From NCBI GenBank assembly GCA_023014365.1, contig JAEBUN010000017.1, forward strand, positions 620,001 through 684,000: a DNA stretch of 64,000 bases, read 5' to 3'. This document shows positions 33,201 to 43,800 of the stretch, piece by piece. Within the stretch, counting starts at the first letter, position 1, and every line of letters starts with the position of its first letter. A program made the translations under genes and the position numbers. Under the pieces are notes generated by a model, which saw only the letters and a list, made by a program, of their open reading frames with translations, was not told the origin of the DNA and ran no database searches. Source of the stretch: Lepiota brunneoincarnata (taxonomy: Eukaryota > Basidiomycota > Agaricomycetes > Agaricales > Agaricaceae).

Positions 33201-34258
33201 GGGATGAATTTCCATAGGTTGCACAGTGATCCATCAGTTTACCTCTATGCCCAGGATGATGTACGGGTAATCGTCCCCGTGTTTGTGGATGACATCACAA
33301 TTGCATCAAAATCTGTTGAGAAAATGGACCAGTTTGTGGAAGAATTATCTTCACATTTCAAATTGAGGGACCTAGGTGAAACATCATTCTTATTGGGTGT
33401 TGAAATCAAACAAGATAGGCAACAGCACATATTGACACTGTCCCAACGTCAATATATTCTAAAGAAGTTGGAAGAGTTTGGAATGACAGAGTGCAAACCA
33501 CGAACAACACCCATGATACCTAATAAGGTCCTTACACTAGATGACTTTCCAAAAACTCCAGAGGAAAAGCAAAAGATGGTTAATATCCCTTACATGAATG
33601 CTGTTGGCTCTCTCATGTATTTGGCCACTACAACACGTCCGGACATTGCTTATGCTGTAGGGGTACTAGCACGCTTCAATGCTAACCCTGGAATGGCTCA
33701 TTGGTCAGCTGTTAAACACCTGTTCCAATACTTAAGGGGTACATTGGACTATAAGCTCACATATGGATCTGACTCCAGTATTGGTGAAGGATGTTTGTGA
33801 CATATTGTGATGCTGATCATGGAGGAGACAAGGACTCTCGCAAATCCACAACAGGATATTTGGTGAAGCTGGGTCAGGGGGTTGTGTGTTGGAGAAGCAA
33901 GCTTCAACCTGTAGTCACCAAGTCAACTACTGAAGCAGAGTATGTGGCTGGAAATGAAGCTGGAAAAGAAATCCTGTGGATGCAAAAATTGCTAGGAGAG
34001 CTTGGATATACTCCATGTGCCCCATCGGTACTATACACTGATAGCCAGTCTGCAATGTCTGTTGCCAAAAACCCTGATCACCATGGGAGGATGAAACACT
34101 TGGACATGGGTTATTATTGGTTGAGGGAGAAGGTGGCAATGAAAAAGCTACAGCTTGAGCACCTGTCTACTGATGACATGCCAGCTGATCTGCTTACAAA
34201 ACCTCTTGCCCAAGTCAAGGTGGAGAAGTTCTGTGATCTTATAGGTTTAAGGAAATGA
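30204..34258 (+). pseudogene. copia gag-pol polyprotein with few disabling changes
   Basis: One frame from ATG 30204 would give about 1350 residues. In order: gag (SNYGEWSGEMQAWL); zinc knuckle (CYVCGKVGHIARVC); protease (WIIDTGASSHMTPH); GAG-pre-integrase (LWHKWLGHHNYEDI, CEPCLAGKMH); integrase DDE residues in LVHSDLHQ, FRCDKGGEH and NGVAERANRTL; RT with KARIVAKGFSQRPGQDYF and VFVDDITIA; RNase H (YCDADHGGD, KSTTEAEYVAG, TKPLAQVKVEKF). Disabling changes are TGA at 30510, 30765 and 32565, probably once CGA, and an apparent 2-bp insertion at about 33791. Recently dead, or partly a sequence error at the frameshift. Confidence 0.93.
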
Positions 34259-34358
34259 TGGAATAGGAAGTTGGATAAGTGAAGGTGTGGAGTGGATCAG
34301 GGGGTTGTGCATTGGTGATCCACTACACAAATTAAAGAAGTGTTCTGTCAGGGGGTTG

Positions 34359-34696
34359 TGTTAAATAAAGTGACAGATCACTTATTAGTTAGTAACGAAT
34401 TATAATATATAAGTAATTAGTTGTTATGTACACCCATCCCTTGGGGATGTCAATTAGTGGACACCGAGTTTCACGCCTCATATCCATTTTGACAGGATGG
34501 GACCTTAGACTAGCCAAATCCTATTATGTGAAGGGGAGTTACATACGAAGAACCTTTACACTTGACCAAATCAGTGGGCTTATCAAATCACACTATTATT
34601 AACAATGTGTGAATACATCAGTGATTGTTGATCAACTCGAGCTAGTGACTAGTGATCAGTGTGTCACTGATACTATTGACTCTACTCAGTTCAACA
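34359..34696 (+). repeat. 3' LTR of the second copia element
   Basis: 338 bp matching 29702-30039, and followed by the duplicated target agtag. Confidence 0.93.
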
Positions 34697-34701
34697 AGTA
34701 G

Positions 34702-35098
34702 TGTTGTCAAAATATGTGATGATGAGATGAGCAAGTCAAGTTGCATCACACCAGAAACTTAACACAAACAAAGGCTGATGGTTATCAACAATCATATTTC
34801 ATATAAGTCTAAAGAAAGGATCAGAATGGGCCTCCACAGCCCTTTTATCTATGCACCTAAGGTATTTACAGCTGTATGCAAGAGCGGCAAAACATGAGGA
34901 AACAAACATAGAAACAATAAGATGTCACATGAGTGACGGAAGAGTAGCCAAACCGCTACATTACCCTGTCCCACCATATACCGAATTCTGCATCAGCAGA
35001 AATGTCATACATTGGTTTGTTTCGTACAAGAACTTATAGATAGGTGTATGTACATCCATTTGGATCATATTTCAATGGTTCACTACACTCAACTAATT
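34702..35098. other. Border between transposon island and gene region; no gene seen
   Basis: The sequence is moderately AT-rich. It includes the 3' flank of the thaumatin-like gene that follows. No conserved frame is visible. Confidence 0.4.
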
Positions 35099-36502
35099 TC
35101 AAGGGCAGAACGTAAGTATATAGTCTGCCTTGAGCTTTGCATCACAAGTCCACAGTGCCGTACCGCTTGATTCATCATATGCATAAGCGTAGGCATTGCG
35201 ACAGTTATTTTTGAAATAACCATAATATTGAACACCTGTATCTTGGTAAGCCCGGCATCTTACAGCAAACATTTCCGATGGTAACCCACCAGAAGCAGGA
35301 CATGTTTGTGGAGTGTTATGGTTCCCTGAGCAACAATTCGGAGAATCTCCTAGTCGTGAAAATACAACACAAGCACAAGAACGGGTCAGCGGCACGCCCG
35401 TAAAAAATATGATATGGTATTTACCTTGGTTTCCATCAAGGTTGGCAAAGCATGCGCTTTTACAACCAACAGTTTTACCCGACGGGCCACGAGGTCCCCT
35501 GAGAGGGAGAGGGCCTAGAAATGATAATGATGTCAGCAAGAAAAACACCTCGCCGTTAATCCACGCAAATTAGTGGAGATGGATGGAAGCACTTGCAATT
35601 TGTGTTGAGGTCCGCAGGGCAGTCGGCTACGGGACAGCCCTTATTATTGGTGATACGTACGGGGAGATTGAATCCATCCACCAGTGAAACTAGAATCATA
35701 AGCCAAGGGAAAGAAGAAGCATTCCGTCTGGGATTGAATTACCGTCATAAAAGTCGCGATTCCCATCAGCTTCAAGGGTCCACTCGGCTACTGTCGCGGG
35801 TGGAACTCCCTGTGAGTAATGGGCGTATCCCGGAATCAGTGCGAATCCTTCGAGTACCATGACTCGTATGTGAGCACTGACCGTTCCTGTCCTGGGGTCG
35901 CAACTAAGACCTCCATTACACCCCCCAGTGAGACAAGAGTTCGGTCCGGAGGCCTTAGAGAAGTCACAGTGACTACGTCCCTGATACAATTACCCTCAAC
36001 GAACTTGCTATAGAAAGGGAGATGGCAAAGGAAAGCGCCGCACCCAAATCCTGCCAGCCTTCCAATTGTCCGGGACCCTGAAGCTGACAGAGGTTCCCGG
36101 TTTCGCCTCCCAGCTGTTGTTCAATTATGTATCATCAGGTACCGCAATTTTGGCTTCTCGAGGTACATGAATACTTACCCGGTGGGGTGGCTGGGGACAT
36201 TGGGTGCGACATTCAGGTCGGTAAATATCTATCCACAACAAGGATTCAAGGACCCACTGCCAGGAAAATACATCCCGTTACATACCGCAGGCCTGCACCA
36301 GCACCAGGAAATGTGAGCAACTGAATCAACCAAGTCGTACATTGCGACCAAAACTCACCAGACCGTGAATTTACATGAATTCCGAACCTGTTATTGGCAA
36401 AATTGTGAGGGGCCCTTGCGATAGTCCCATGGTACATACAGTAAAAGTGCGAGATAAAACTCTCGGGATGACAAGAAGAAGAATTAATCCAGCACTTTTC
36501 AT
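35099..36502 (-). CDS. Thaumatin-like protein 1
   Basis: This is a secreted thaumatin-family protein of about 260 residues in about 11 short exons. Start MKSAGLILLLVIPRVLS (signal peptide) at 36502; stop TGA at 35099-35101. Further exons encode SRTFT | VRNSCKFTVW | PA (7-nt exon 36286-36292) | IFTDLNVAPN (36179-36228) | TSVSFRVPDNWKAGRIW | CNGGLSCDPRTGT | PPATVAEWTLEADGNRDFYDG | VRITNNKGCPVADC | KSACFANLDG | NCCSGNHNTPQTCP | YAYDESSGTALWTCD...LTFCP. The Cys pattern and acidic cleft residues (AEWTL, RDFYD) are those of family members that bind or cut beta-1,3-glucan. It differs from copies 2 and 3 in a changed loop (GPSGKTVGC) and I for M at MFTD. All splice sites appear usable. Confidence 0.88.
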
Positions 36503-37208
36503 TGAAGCTCGTGGTGAGGAGAGTTATTCTGCAGCGAATCTTTGAGGAGTTGGGGGGCCTCTTTCCATAAAACCGTGCTTATATATACACCAAGGCGAGA
36601 TCTGTAGCTTTAGACCAAATACCCAGAACTAGCCTCCGGAGGCGATCTAGGGAAACCATTCGAGTACTTCAACTTTATTTGCTGAGCTCCGGAAAGTGTA
36701 GCATGTGCAACGTTTGGAACGGAGCCAGAGAAAGGAGATATGCTGTGAACTCTGGAGAAGTTACCTTGTGGTAGGATCTTGCGAAAAGGGTGACAAGCAT
36801 TTTGGTACGGTTGGAATTAACCTTTTTTCGTTGCGACACAAATCAGTCCCTCCTCGGGCGGATAGTGATAGGGCAACCTCAGTATTTTGAGAGCCGGTGA
36901 ATTGATTGACCGGAACGTCCTCGCTCCAAGATCCGTGTCGACGTCGATACCGGAGTGGAATTGGTCAACTCGCCTCTCCAAGGGGGGAGGGACAAAATTA
37001 GCCCAAGAGTTGGGCGAGAGCACGTGTTCCGCTGTGACCCGTCCCCTCACCACCAACTCCAATTCTCCACCCGCTCAGCTGGGAGTTGTCCACCATTCCA
37101 ATGGGGTTGAAGAACATTCAATACAATGGTGAAGACATCACGACCACATGAACCGGTGTAATAAGGTTCGTGAAAGTATTTATTACTCTATATAGTATGC
37201 TGGGCATA

Positions 37209-38533
37209 TCAAGGGCAAAATGTCAATGTATAGTCCGCCTTGAGACCAGAGTCGCAGGTCAAAAGTGCGGTACCACTAGACTCGTCAAATGCATAGACGT
37301 AGGAGTTGCGGCAGTTGTTCTTGAAGTAATCATAAAACGCAACGCCTAAATGGAGCTGTGAACACTTGCTATTGTTTTTCCTATTCCGAGCGAACTGGGA
37401 GCTTTACCTGATGGTGGGCAAGTCGTCGGGGAGGTGTGACTTCCGGAACAGCAATTTGGCGAGTCAGCTGGTACGGTAAACATGTTAGAATGGCAAGGGA
37501 GCACACGATCCAAGGGACATGCGCACCCTGATTACCATCGAGGTTCGCAGCGCAGGCGCTCTTGCACCCGACTGGGAACCCAGAAGAGTTGAGGGGGCCC
37601 TTCAGCGGGTCAGGGCCTAGCTAGGCTTAGTGTTACGAGGATGACCTTCAATAGCCAAGACTTACAGCTTGGCCCAAGATCAACGGGGCAATCCGCCACA
37701 GGACAGCCCTTGTTGTTTGTGATCCTCATCGGAAGGTTGTAGCCGTCAACAAGTGACACTGGATCCATGATAAGATCAACCGGCTCCTCGTGGGCAGTAC
37801 CTACCATCGTAGAAATCGCGGTTGCCGTCACCCTCGAGAGTCCACTCGGCGACGGTGGCAGGGGGAACGCCCTATACATCCGACGGGTTGGTCACCATCT
37901 TCAGCTGTGAAGGCTAAGCGAAAAAAAAAGGGCTCACTATTCCCGTCCGAGTATCGCAAGCTAGTCCTCCATTGCACCCCCCGTCTAGACAGGAGTTGGG
38001 GCCAGGAATCGTGAAGTCACAATTGCGACGAGCCTACATCATGGTGAGGGATGATCGATGATGGGTGATCTGCATCTCAAGGGCAGAAATTCACATACCC
38101 AGATTCTTCCTGCCTTCCAGTTATCGGGGACGGCGAAGGAAACTGATGTGAAAGCGGCAGCTTCCCAGCTACCGGTAGTCGAGTTTATGAGCGGGACTCT
38201 GAGTAGAAAAAAATTGTAACTCACCCTGTGGTGTATGCAGGAACGTTTGAGGCAATATTGAGGTCAGTAAACATCTTGATTATCCCGTGAGCAAGTTAGA
38301 CGCGGTTCCTGTGCGAGAAAACATACTGCAGGCCTAGATTCCAGAAGTGACCAGCTAAGCCTCATATGTAGGACGCATCAATGAATGACGGACCAGATCG
38401 TGAAAGGGCATGCATTAAGAACCTAAGCAAAATATCAGATAACCGGTAAAGCCGCGCGGTAGCCACCCACCGTGAAGGTACGAGCGGTTACACCGGAGAA
38501 AAGAGCGGCGAAAGTTGTAGTGAAAAGCTTCAT
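37209..38533 (-). CDS. Thaumatin-like protein 2
   Basis: Paralogue of copy 1, same strand and exon plan. Start MKLFTTTFAALFSGVTA (signal peptide) at 38533; stop TGA at 37209-37211. Exons read RTFT | VLNACPFTIW | PA (micro-exon 38327-38333, GCCTGCA) | MFTDLNIASNVPAYTTG | VSFAVPDNWKAGRIW | NCDFTIPGPNSCLDGGCNGG | VPPATVAEWTLEGDGNRD | LVDGYNLPMRITNNKG | NSSGFPVGCKSACAANLDG | NCCSGSHTSPTTCPPSG | ending ALLTCDSGLKADYTLTFCP. The Trp before the penultimate Cys block is Leu here (ALLTCD against ALWTCD). The protein is probably secreted and acts on cell-wall beta-glucan. It looks intact. Confidence 0.88.
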
Positions 38534-38720
38534 GGTTGGAGATCTCGTGGTGAAGCGAGAGTGGTCAATCCTAGCTGACAATAGCGCTTCACTGCCATGT
38601 GTCCACACAATTCGTCATATGGCTGAGCGTTGAAGCTGTGCGTTGCACATATCGGTGGAGTAACTTATTTTTAGCATAGCGACTACATAGTACATCCGGA
38701 ATTCGCTTAGTAGTAGAAAA

Positions 38721-40092
38721 TCAAGGGCAGAAGGTGAGGGTGTAGTCAGCCCTCAAACCAGAGTCACAGGTCCAGAGAGCCGTTCCACTTGATTCATCGA
38801 ATGCGTATGCGTAGGACCTAGGGCAGTTGCTCTTGAAATAGCTGTAGAACGCGACACCTGTCCAGCAGAATCAATCATCCCTCGGCATCACGATACACCA
38901 TTGATTTTGTCAACTTACCAGAGCTTGGGCATGTCTGTGGGGTGTTGTGCGAACCCGAGCAGCAGTTGGCAGAATTGGCTTTTTTCCATTAAATAAGTTA
39001 CTCTTCGGACAAAGAATCATCAACGTTTCTTTGCCCACCTTGATTGCCGTCAAGGTTAGCGAAGCATGCGCTCTTGCAGCCGACTGGGAAACCAGTACTA
39101 TCAAAGGGACCTTTGAGCTGCGCGGGGCCTGAAAACAATACTTAGCAACCATCGAACTCCGACCGCCAGACACCATACTAACAGTTGGGGCCCAGATCAA
39201 CCGGGCAATCCGCAACGGGACACCCTTTGTTGTTCGTGATCCTCATTGGAAGGTTGTAACCATCGACCAGCGAAACTAGTAGGCAAACATATCGTTAGCA
39301 TCACTGCTCCCCTACGACCAGCAATGAACATTGACCATCATAGAAATCGCGGTTCCCATCTCCTTGCAAGGTCCACTCGGCAACAGAAGCGGGCGGAACC
39401 CCCTACGTGAGAAGAAAGCACCAAGTAAGGCCCCAAAAAGCACTAGCTCAACTAGTCCATAACATACGGTTCCGGTGCGAAGATCACATAATAAGCCACC
39501 ATTGCAACCTCCATCAAGACAGGAGTTCGGCCCAGGGTTGGTAGCAAAGTTACAGTTTCGGCGTCCCTAGATGAATAATGGTAAACGAACACTGAGCATT
39601 GTCGGCGAGTTAAACTAAACGCACCCAAATCCTGCCAGCCTTCCAATTATCGGGAACACTAAAACTGACACTTGTAAATGCAGGGGCCTCCCATCTAACG
39701 TCGGCTTTGGTTAGTATCTGCATCCAAGATACGGTCTGTACAACTCACCCAGTTGCAAAGTTTGGCCTATTCGGGGCAACGTTCAGGTCTGTGAACATCT
39801 ACATACAATGAAGGGATAAAGCTCGGTCCGTTTAGGATACAGGTACGTACAGCCGGCCTAGAAAATGGCAACGGAAGAAAAAAAAGTCAGTCAATCTAGC
39901 GAGCTAGTGAAAACTGCAAACTCATGTCTCACCAAATGGTAAATGGGCATGCATTGAAGACCTTGTCACCAAAAAGACACTTCAGCACCCCCCTACAACT
40001 ATCAGCAACGTTAGGGTGGAATAACGTACCGTAAAAGTCCGAGCAGAGGCCGTCGAGAGCAATGCCAGACTTGTCAAGAAATTCGACCTCAT
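38721..40092 (-). CDS. Thaumatin-like protein 3
   Basis: Third paralogue, nearest the glucan synthase. Start MRSNFLTSLALLSTASA (signal peptide) at 40092; stop TGA at 38721-38723. Exons read RTFT | VFNACPFTIW | PA (micro-exon 39851-39857, GCCGGCT) | MFTDLNVAPNRPNFATG | TSVSFSVPDNWKAGRIW | NCNFATNPGPNSCLDGGCNGG | PPASVAEWTLQGDGNRDFYD | LVDGYNLPMRITNNKG | DSTGFPVGCKSACFANLDG | NCCSGSHNTPQTCPSSG | YAFDESSGTALWTCDSG...LTFCP. Copies 2 and 3 are closer to each other in sequence than to copy 1. It is expected to be secreted and to bind or hydrolyse beta-1,3-glucan. Confidence 0.88.
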
Positions 40093-40847
40093 GTTGTTGC
40101 TTTGTTTTGCTGTTTCAACGAGTCGAGTCAAAAGAAATTTCTGTCTGGCCCATCTGTATAACTCGCCCAGCATTTATCAAGATCAGGGTGCCATATTCTT
40201 AGAACAGTCCTGGGACTCCTTACTGCGCTGAAGCTTTAGCCTATGCGACCGGGACCCGACAATGGCTCTCGAAAACTCTCATGACGCATATAGCCATATG
40301 TCTGCCGAGTCTATCTTGACGACTGCATTGATTCTATGCATGGTTCGATCCCAAAAATCAACTCTTAATTCTCAGAAATGAACATACGGGACTAACCTCC
40401 ACATGCTCCAGATCAAGTCACGGGGCTGGTTTGTTACAGAACCGTCGAGAAAGCCTCACGCCCGTATCGCCGAGACGCCGTTCTGAATACAATCCGCTGA
40501 GACGCAACCGCGGCACAAGGGACCCATGACGAGAACATAGACTTCTCTGATGCTAAGTAGACGACCACGAGAACGGCTTGTGCAGAATACACACCACGCC
40601 TGCCTTCCCCCGAGAATCAGGTAAAAACGTCATTGGATAAAGTTCGTAAATAACAAGATTTTGCTCATATTGTCTTGTATAATGGTAAACCTACACTAGA
40701 TGTCCTTGCATGCACGGAAAACACGGATCCTGAGGACGGCATGGCCATCGAGAAGAGAAAGGGAGAAAGTCCATGAGTGGGTGTCAACCCGAGGGAACTA
40801 TAAACGTGAAAAGGGTGAGGAACTATCTATGTCATAACGTTGTTTTT
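40093..40847. other. Intergenic: promoter side of thaumatin-like 3, 3' side of FKS1
   Basis: No coding frame is supported. I saw no recognisable regulatory motif that I would defend. Confidence 0.4.
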
Positions 40848-43800
40848 TCAGAGCTGTTGGCAAAGGGGGCAGTTGATTTTCATACTGTCGTGTAGGGAGG
40901 CGGCTGAAAAAGCTCGGAATCAATATAAAGCGTAGGGAGGGATTCAGACAAGGGACTTACGAAGGGCAATAAGGGCGACGAATATGCCGATGACGAGCAC
41001 ATAGACAATGCCATACTTGATGACAATCCACCGTCGTTGTCTCTTCTGTTTGTTAGTGTAAACAGGTGCTCTGATCTGCTTCGAAGGCCGCAGCCAGACT
41101 AACAAGGAACGAATCAGTCAACGGGAGAAACCGCAGACACCCAAAAAAGGACCACATACACAAAATCGTCGCGTGGAACCGATCAAAGTACGGTATCAGA
41201 ATAGGTGGAGTCAACATGAAGAGTAGCATGTGGCCCAGAATCAGGTCCGAGCTCCACAAGGACAGCTCAATAATCTTGACTATAAACTCCCGGGCAGGCT
41301 GCGACATCACGTGTGAGCCAAGACCTCGTCCATACCAACGCCCAGTCCACCATGCGCGATTCGTTTCATCGTGTTTGAACTCGCGGGAAAGGAAGACGGA
41401 TATCAGAATCTTGTGAATAGCCCTCTGGATGAAAATAACAGCAATGAGACCAAGGACCGCATGTGAAGCGTCCCATGACTCCAAGAACCACTGCAGCACG
41501 TCAGTGAGCAACAAATCAAGCATAATGTCAATCATCCCTTACCAGGAACTCAAAGAATCCAACCATGCCGATGGTCCCGAGGGTATGAGCGATAAACGCA
41601 GTGATCGATCCGAATTTAGGGAACACGGAGTCGAGCATAGGCCCGAGGAAGATAGAGAAAAAGAACAAGGTCAGCAGAACAGCCGCGTTCCAAACAATCG
41701 GCCCGAGCGAGATGACCGCGATGCGGATAAGTGGACTTGGCGAGAACTGGCCATTAGGGTTGGGGAACGATTTGACAAACATGTAGGCGATGATGAAAAG
41801 CACCGCCATGCAAATGGGGAAGATGACTTCTGACCAAATGACCGCACGCCACCCAGCACGGGGAACATCACCCGAGAGCTTCTCGGAAGGATGGCCGAGT
41901 TTCTTCTTTTTGTATCCGGTAATCATCGTGCGCGACAGGCGGCAGTACCCAATCCACGAGTTAGTGTGCGAGCGCGAGTTACCTCGACACATCCATCGCA
42001 GGAATTCCCTATTTGACCATTCAGCAACCCTAAAACAATACTGGGACGCCGGAAACACCGCTCACCGATAATCAATGATGAAGTCTGAGAACACGAACTG
42101 ATGCGGGTTGAACAAGAAGGGTGCGACGCAGAGCGAGACAATAGAGATCCAGAAATAGATAAGATAAGGCGTCCAGAGCGTCAATGTCACATAGAGTAAC
42201 ATGATCAGCGTCCTCATCCCAAGGTAGATGCTAGGCCCAGCGAAGCGCGAGAACAGTATACTGAAATAGATCCTGGTCGTCGCGAAACCACGTCCAGTGG
42301 CGATGTACCGAGCACCACCAAAAGTCAAATTGCTCAAGATTGAGTGGGTATAGATCTGTGTGGAAAAGACCTCGAAAACGGGCGACAGGGAACCAAATTG
42401 TTTGGCCAAGCGGAAGATAGCTTTCCAAGTTCCGCGCTCGACAAGTTCTATACACCAAATCAGTGAAGTGCCCGATTTATAAGAGGAGATAACACACCCT
42501 TGGAGGAACAGCGGCAAGAATGAAATCATAAACACCAAGAAAATACTGATAATGCAACGGTTGATCCAGTCAAAGACAGGAACGAGGTTATAACATCCTT
42601 GCTGTCCACCAATCATCTGGCCGGATGACGTATACTGGCAAATCCTGAGATTTGAGTTCAAGGTTCCCAAGAATACCACTACAAAAGTCGTCAACAACAG
42701 TCGTCGCTCCACATTGAGAACACTCACTTGTCACGATAAAGGTTTGCACAGAGAGGATGACGAGCATGTTGTGGATATGGAATCCAGGGTGACCATAATA
42801 GAACGTCAAGAACCGGTCAATGGGCAGCTGCGTCCCAAGGTAATAATACTCCCGACTCAGCATCTGTTCACCCATACCGGTCCCAATCTTCGTCTGGAAG
42901 TTCAAGATCGTTCCAAAACCGAGATCACGGCCCTTGCCGCATTGATAATACTCTGTATGTTTGATCCTTCCACCCCGACCGAAAGCATTCATACCCGCGT
43001 AGATATCCTCGTTGAGGTGCAAACCCTTCTGTGCCTTCGACACACCACCACGTGTGGTCATGTACAATCCATTCAGGAAATCAGGGTGTCCGTAATGCAA
43101 TTTGCCACCGATCCAGGCCATCGAGCGCGCAGCGAGTGTACCAAACGTCTGTTCCTTCCCAGCGGCCAAGTCTCCCAAAATACCAATATTCTCCGAGAAA
43201 ATATACTCGCGTGCACCGACGATGGCAACAGGGGGTTTCTTGAAATCCTTGTGTCCCCACTGAGCATACGGGCTCTGGTTAGAGGCGTTGTACTCTTCGA
43301 ACTCGCCAAGCACGTTCCGGATCTTCAAACATTCTTCGAGGTAGTTGTCCTGGTTGGCGTCGATGAGCTGCAAGTACTCTCCTCGGTAGAAGATAATGGC
43401 GTGGTTCTGGTTATCTGACTTTCCGTCCCCTAAAATCGGGTTACCAGGGAGCTCAATGCGAAATTTGGGTCTTCTCCGTCCGGTCTCTGGAACGAACTCG
43501 CTATGTCCATCGATAAGTGAAGAGAAAATCCTGGGATCACCACCTTCCTTGCGCGACGGCTCCTCCTCCAGGTATGCAATCTGTAAATCCGGGTATGCAC
43601 GTAACAAAAACTCGGCATTTTCGTGCTCCTCCTTGTTGAACTTGGAGTAACGCTGCATCGAAACCAGGAACTTGAACTTGCGACGTGCCATCCTCTCCAG
43701 CTCCTGCTCCAACTTGTCCGTATTACCACCGAACATCTGCACGACCTCGGGGTTTTCAACACGATGAAGAAGCTTGATGGCCTTAGAGTAGTTCATCATT

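Larger units (their letters stand above)
29702..34696 (+). mobile_element. Second Ty1/copia retrotransposon, full length
   Basis: 338-bp LTRs (TGTTAAATAAAG...GTTCAACA) lie at 29702-30039 and 34359-34696 with the duplication agtag at 29697-29701 and 34697-34701. The LTRs differ at about five positions, so the element is young but not brand new. A half-tRNA(iMet) primer-binding site follows the 5' LTR. The single gag-pol frame has three TGA stops and one frameshift. It is inserted right beside the hAT-like element. Confidence 0.95.

Noticed and set aside
42714..43418. 234-codon plus-strand frame opposite FKS1
   Set aside because: It is the antisense of a strongly conserved glucan synthase exon.
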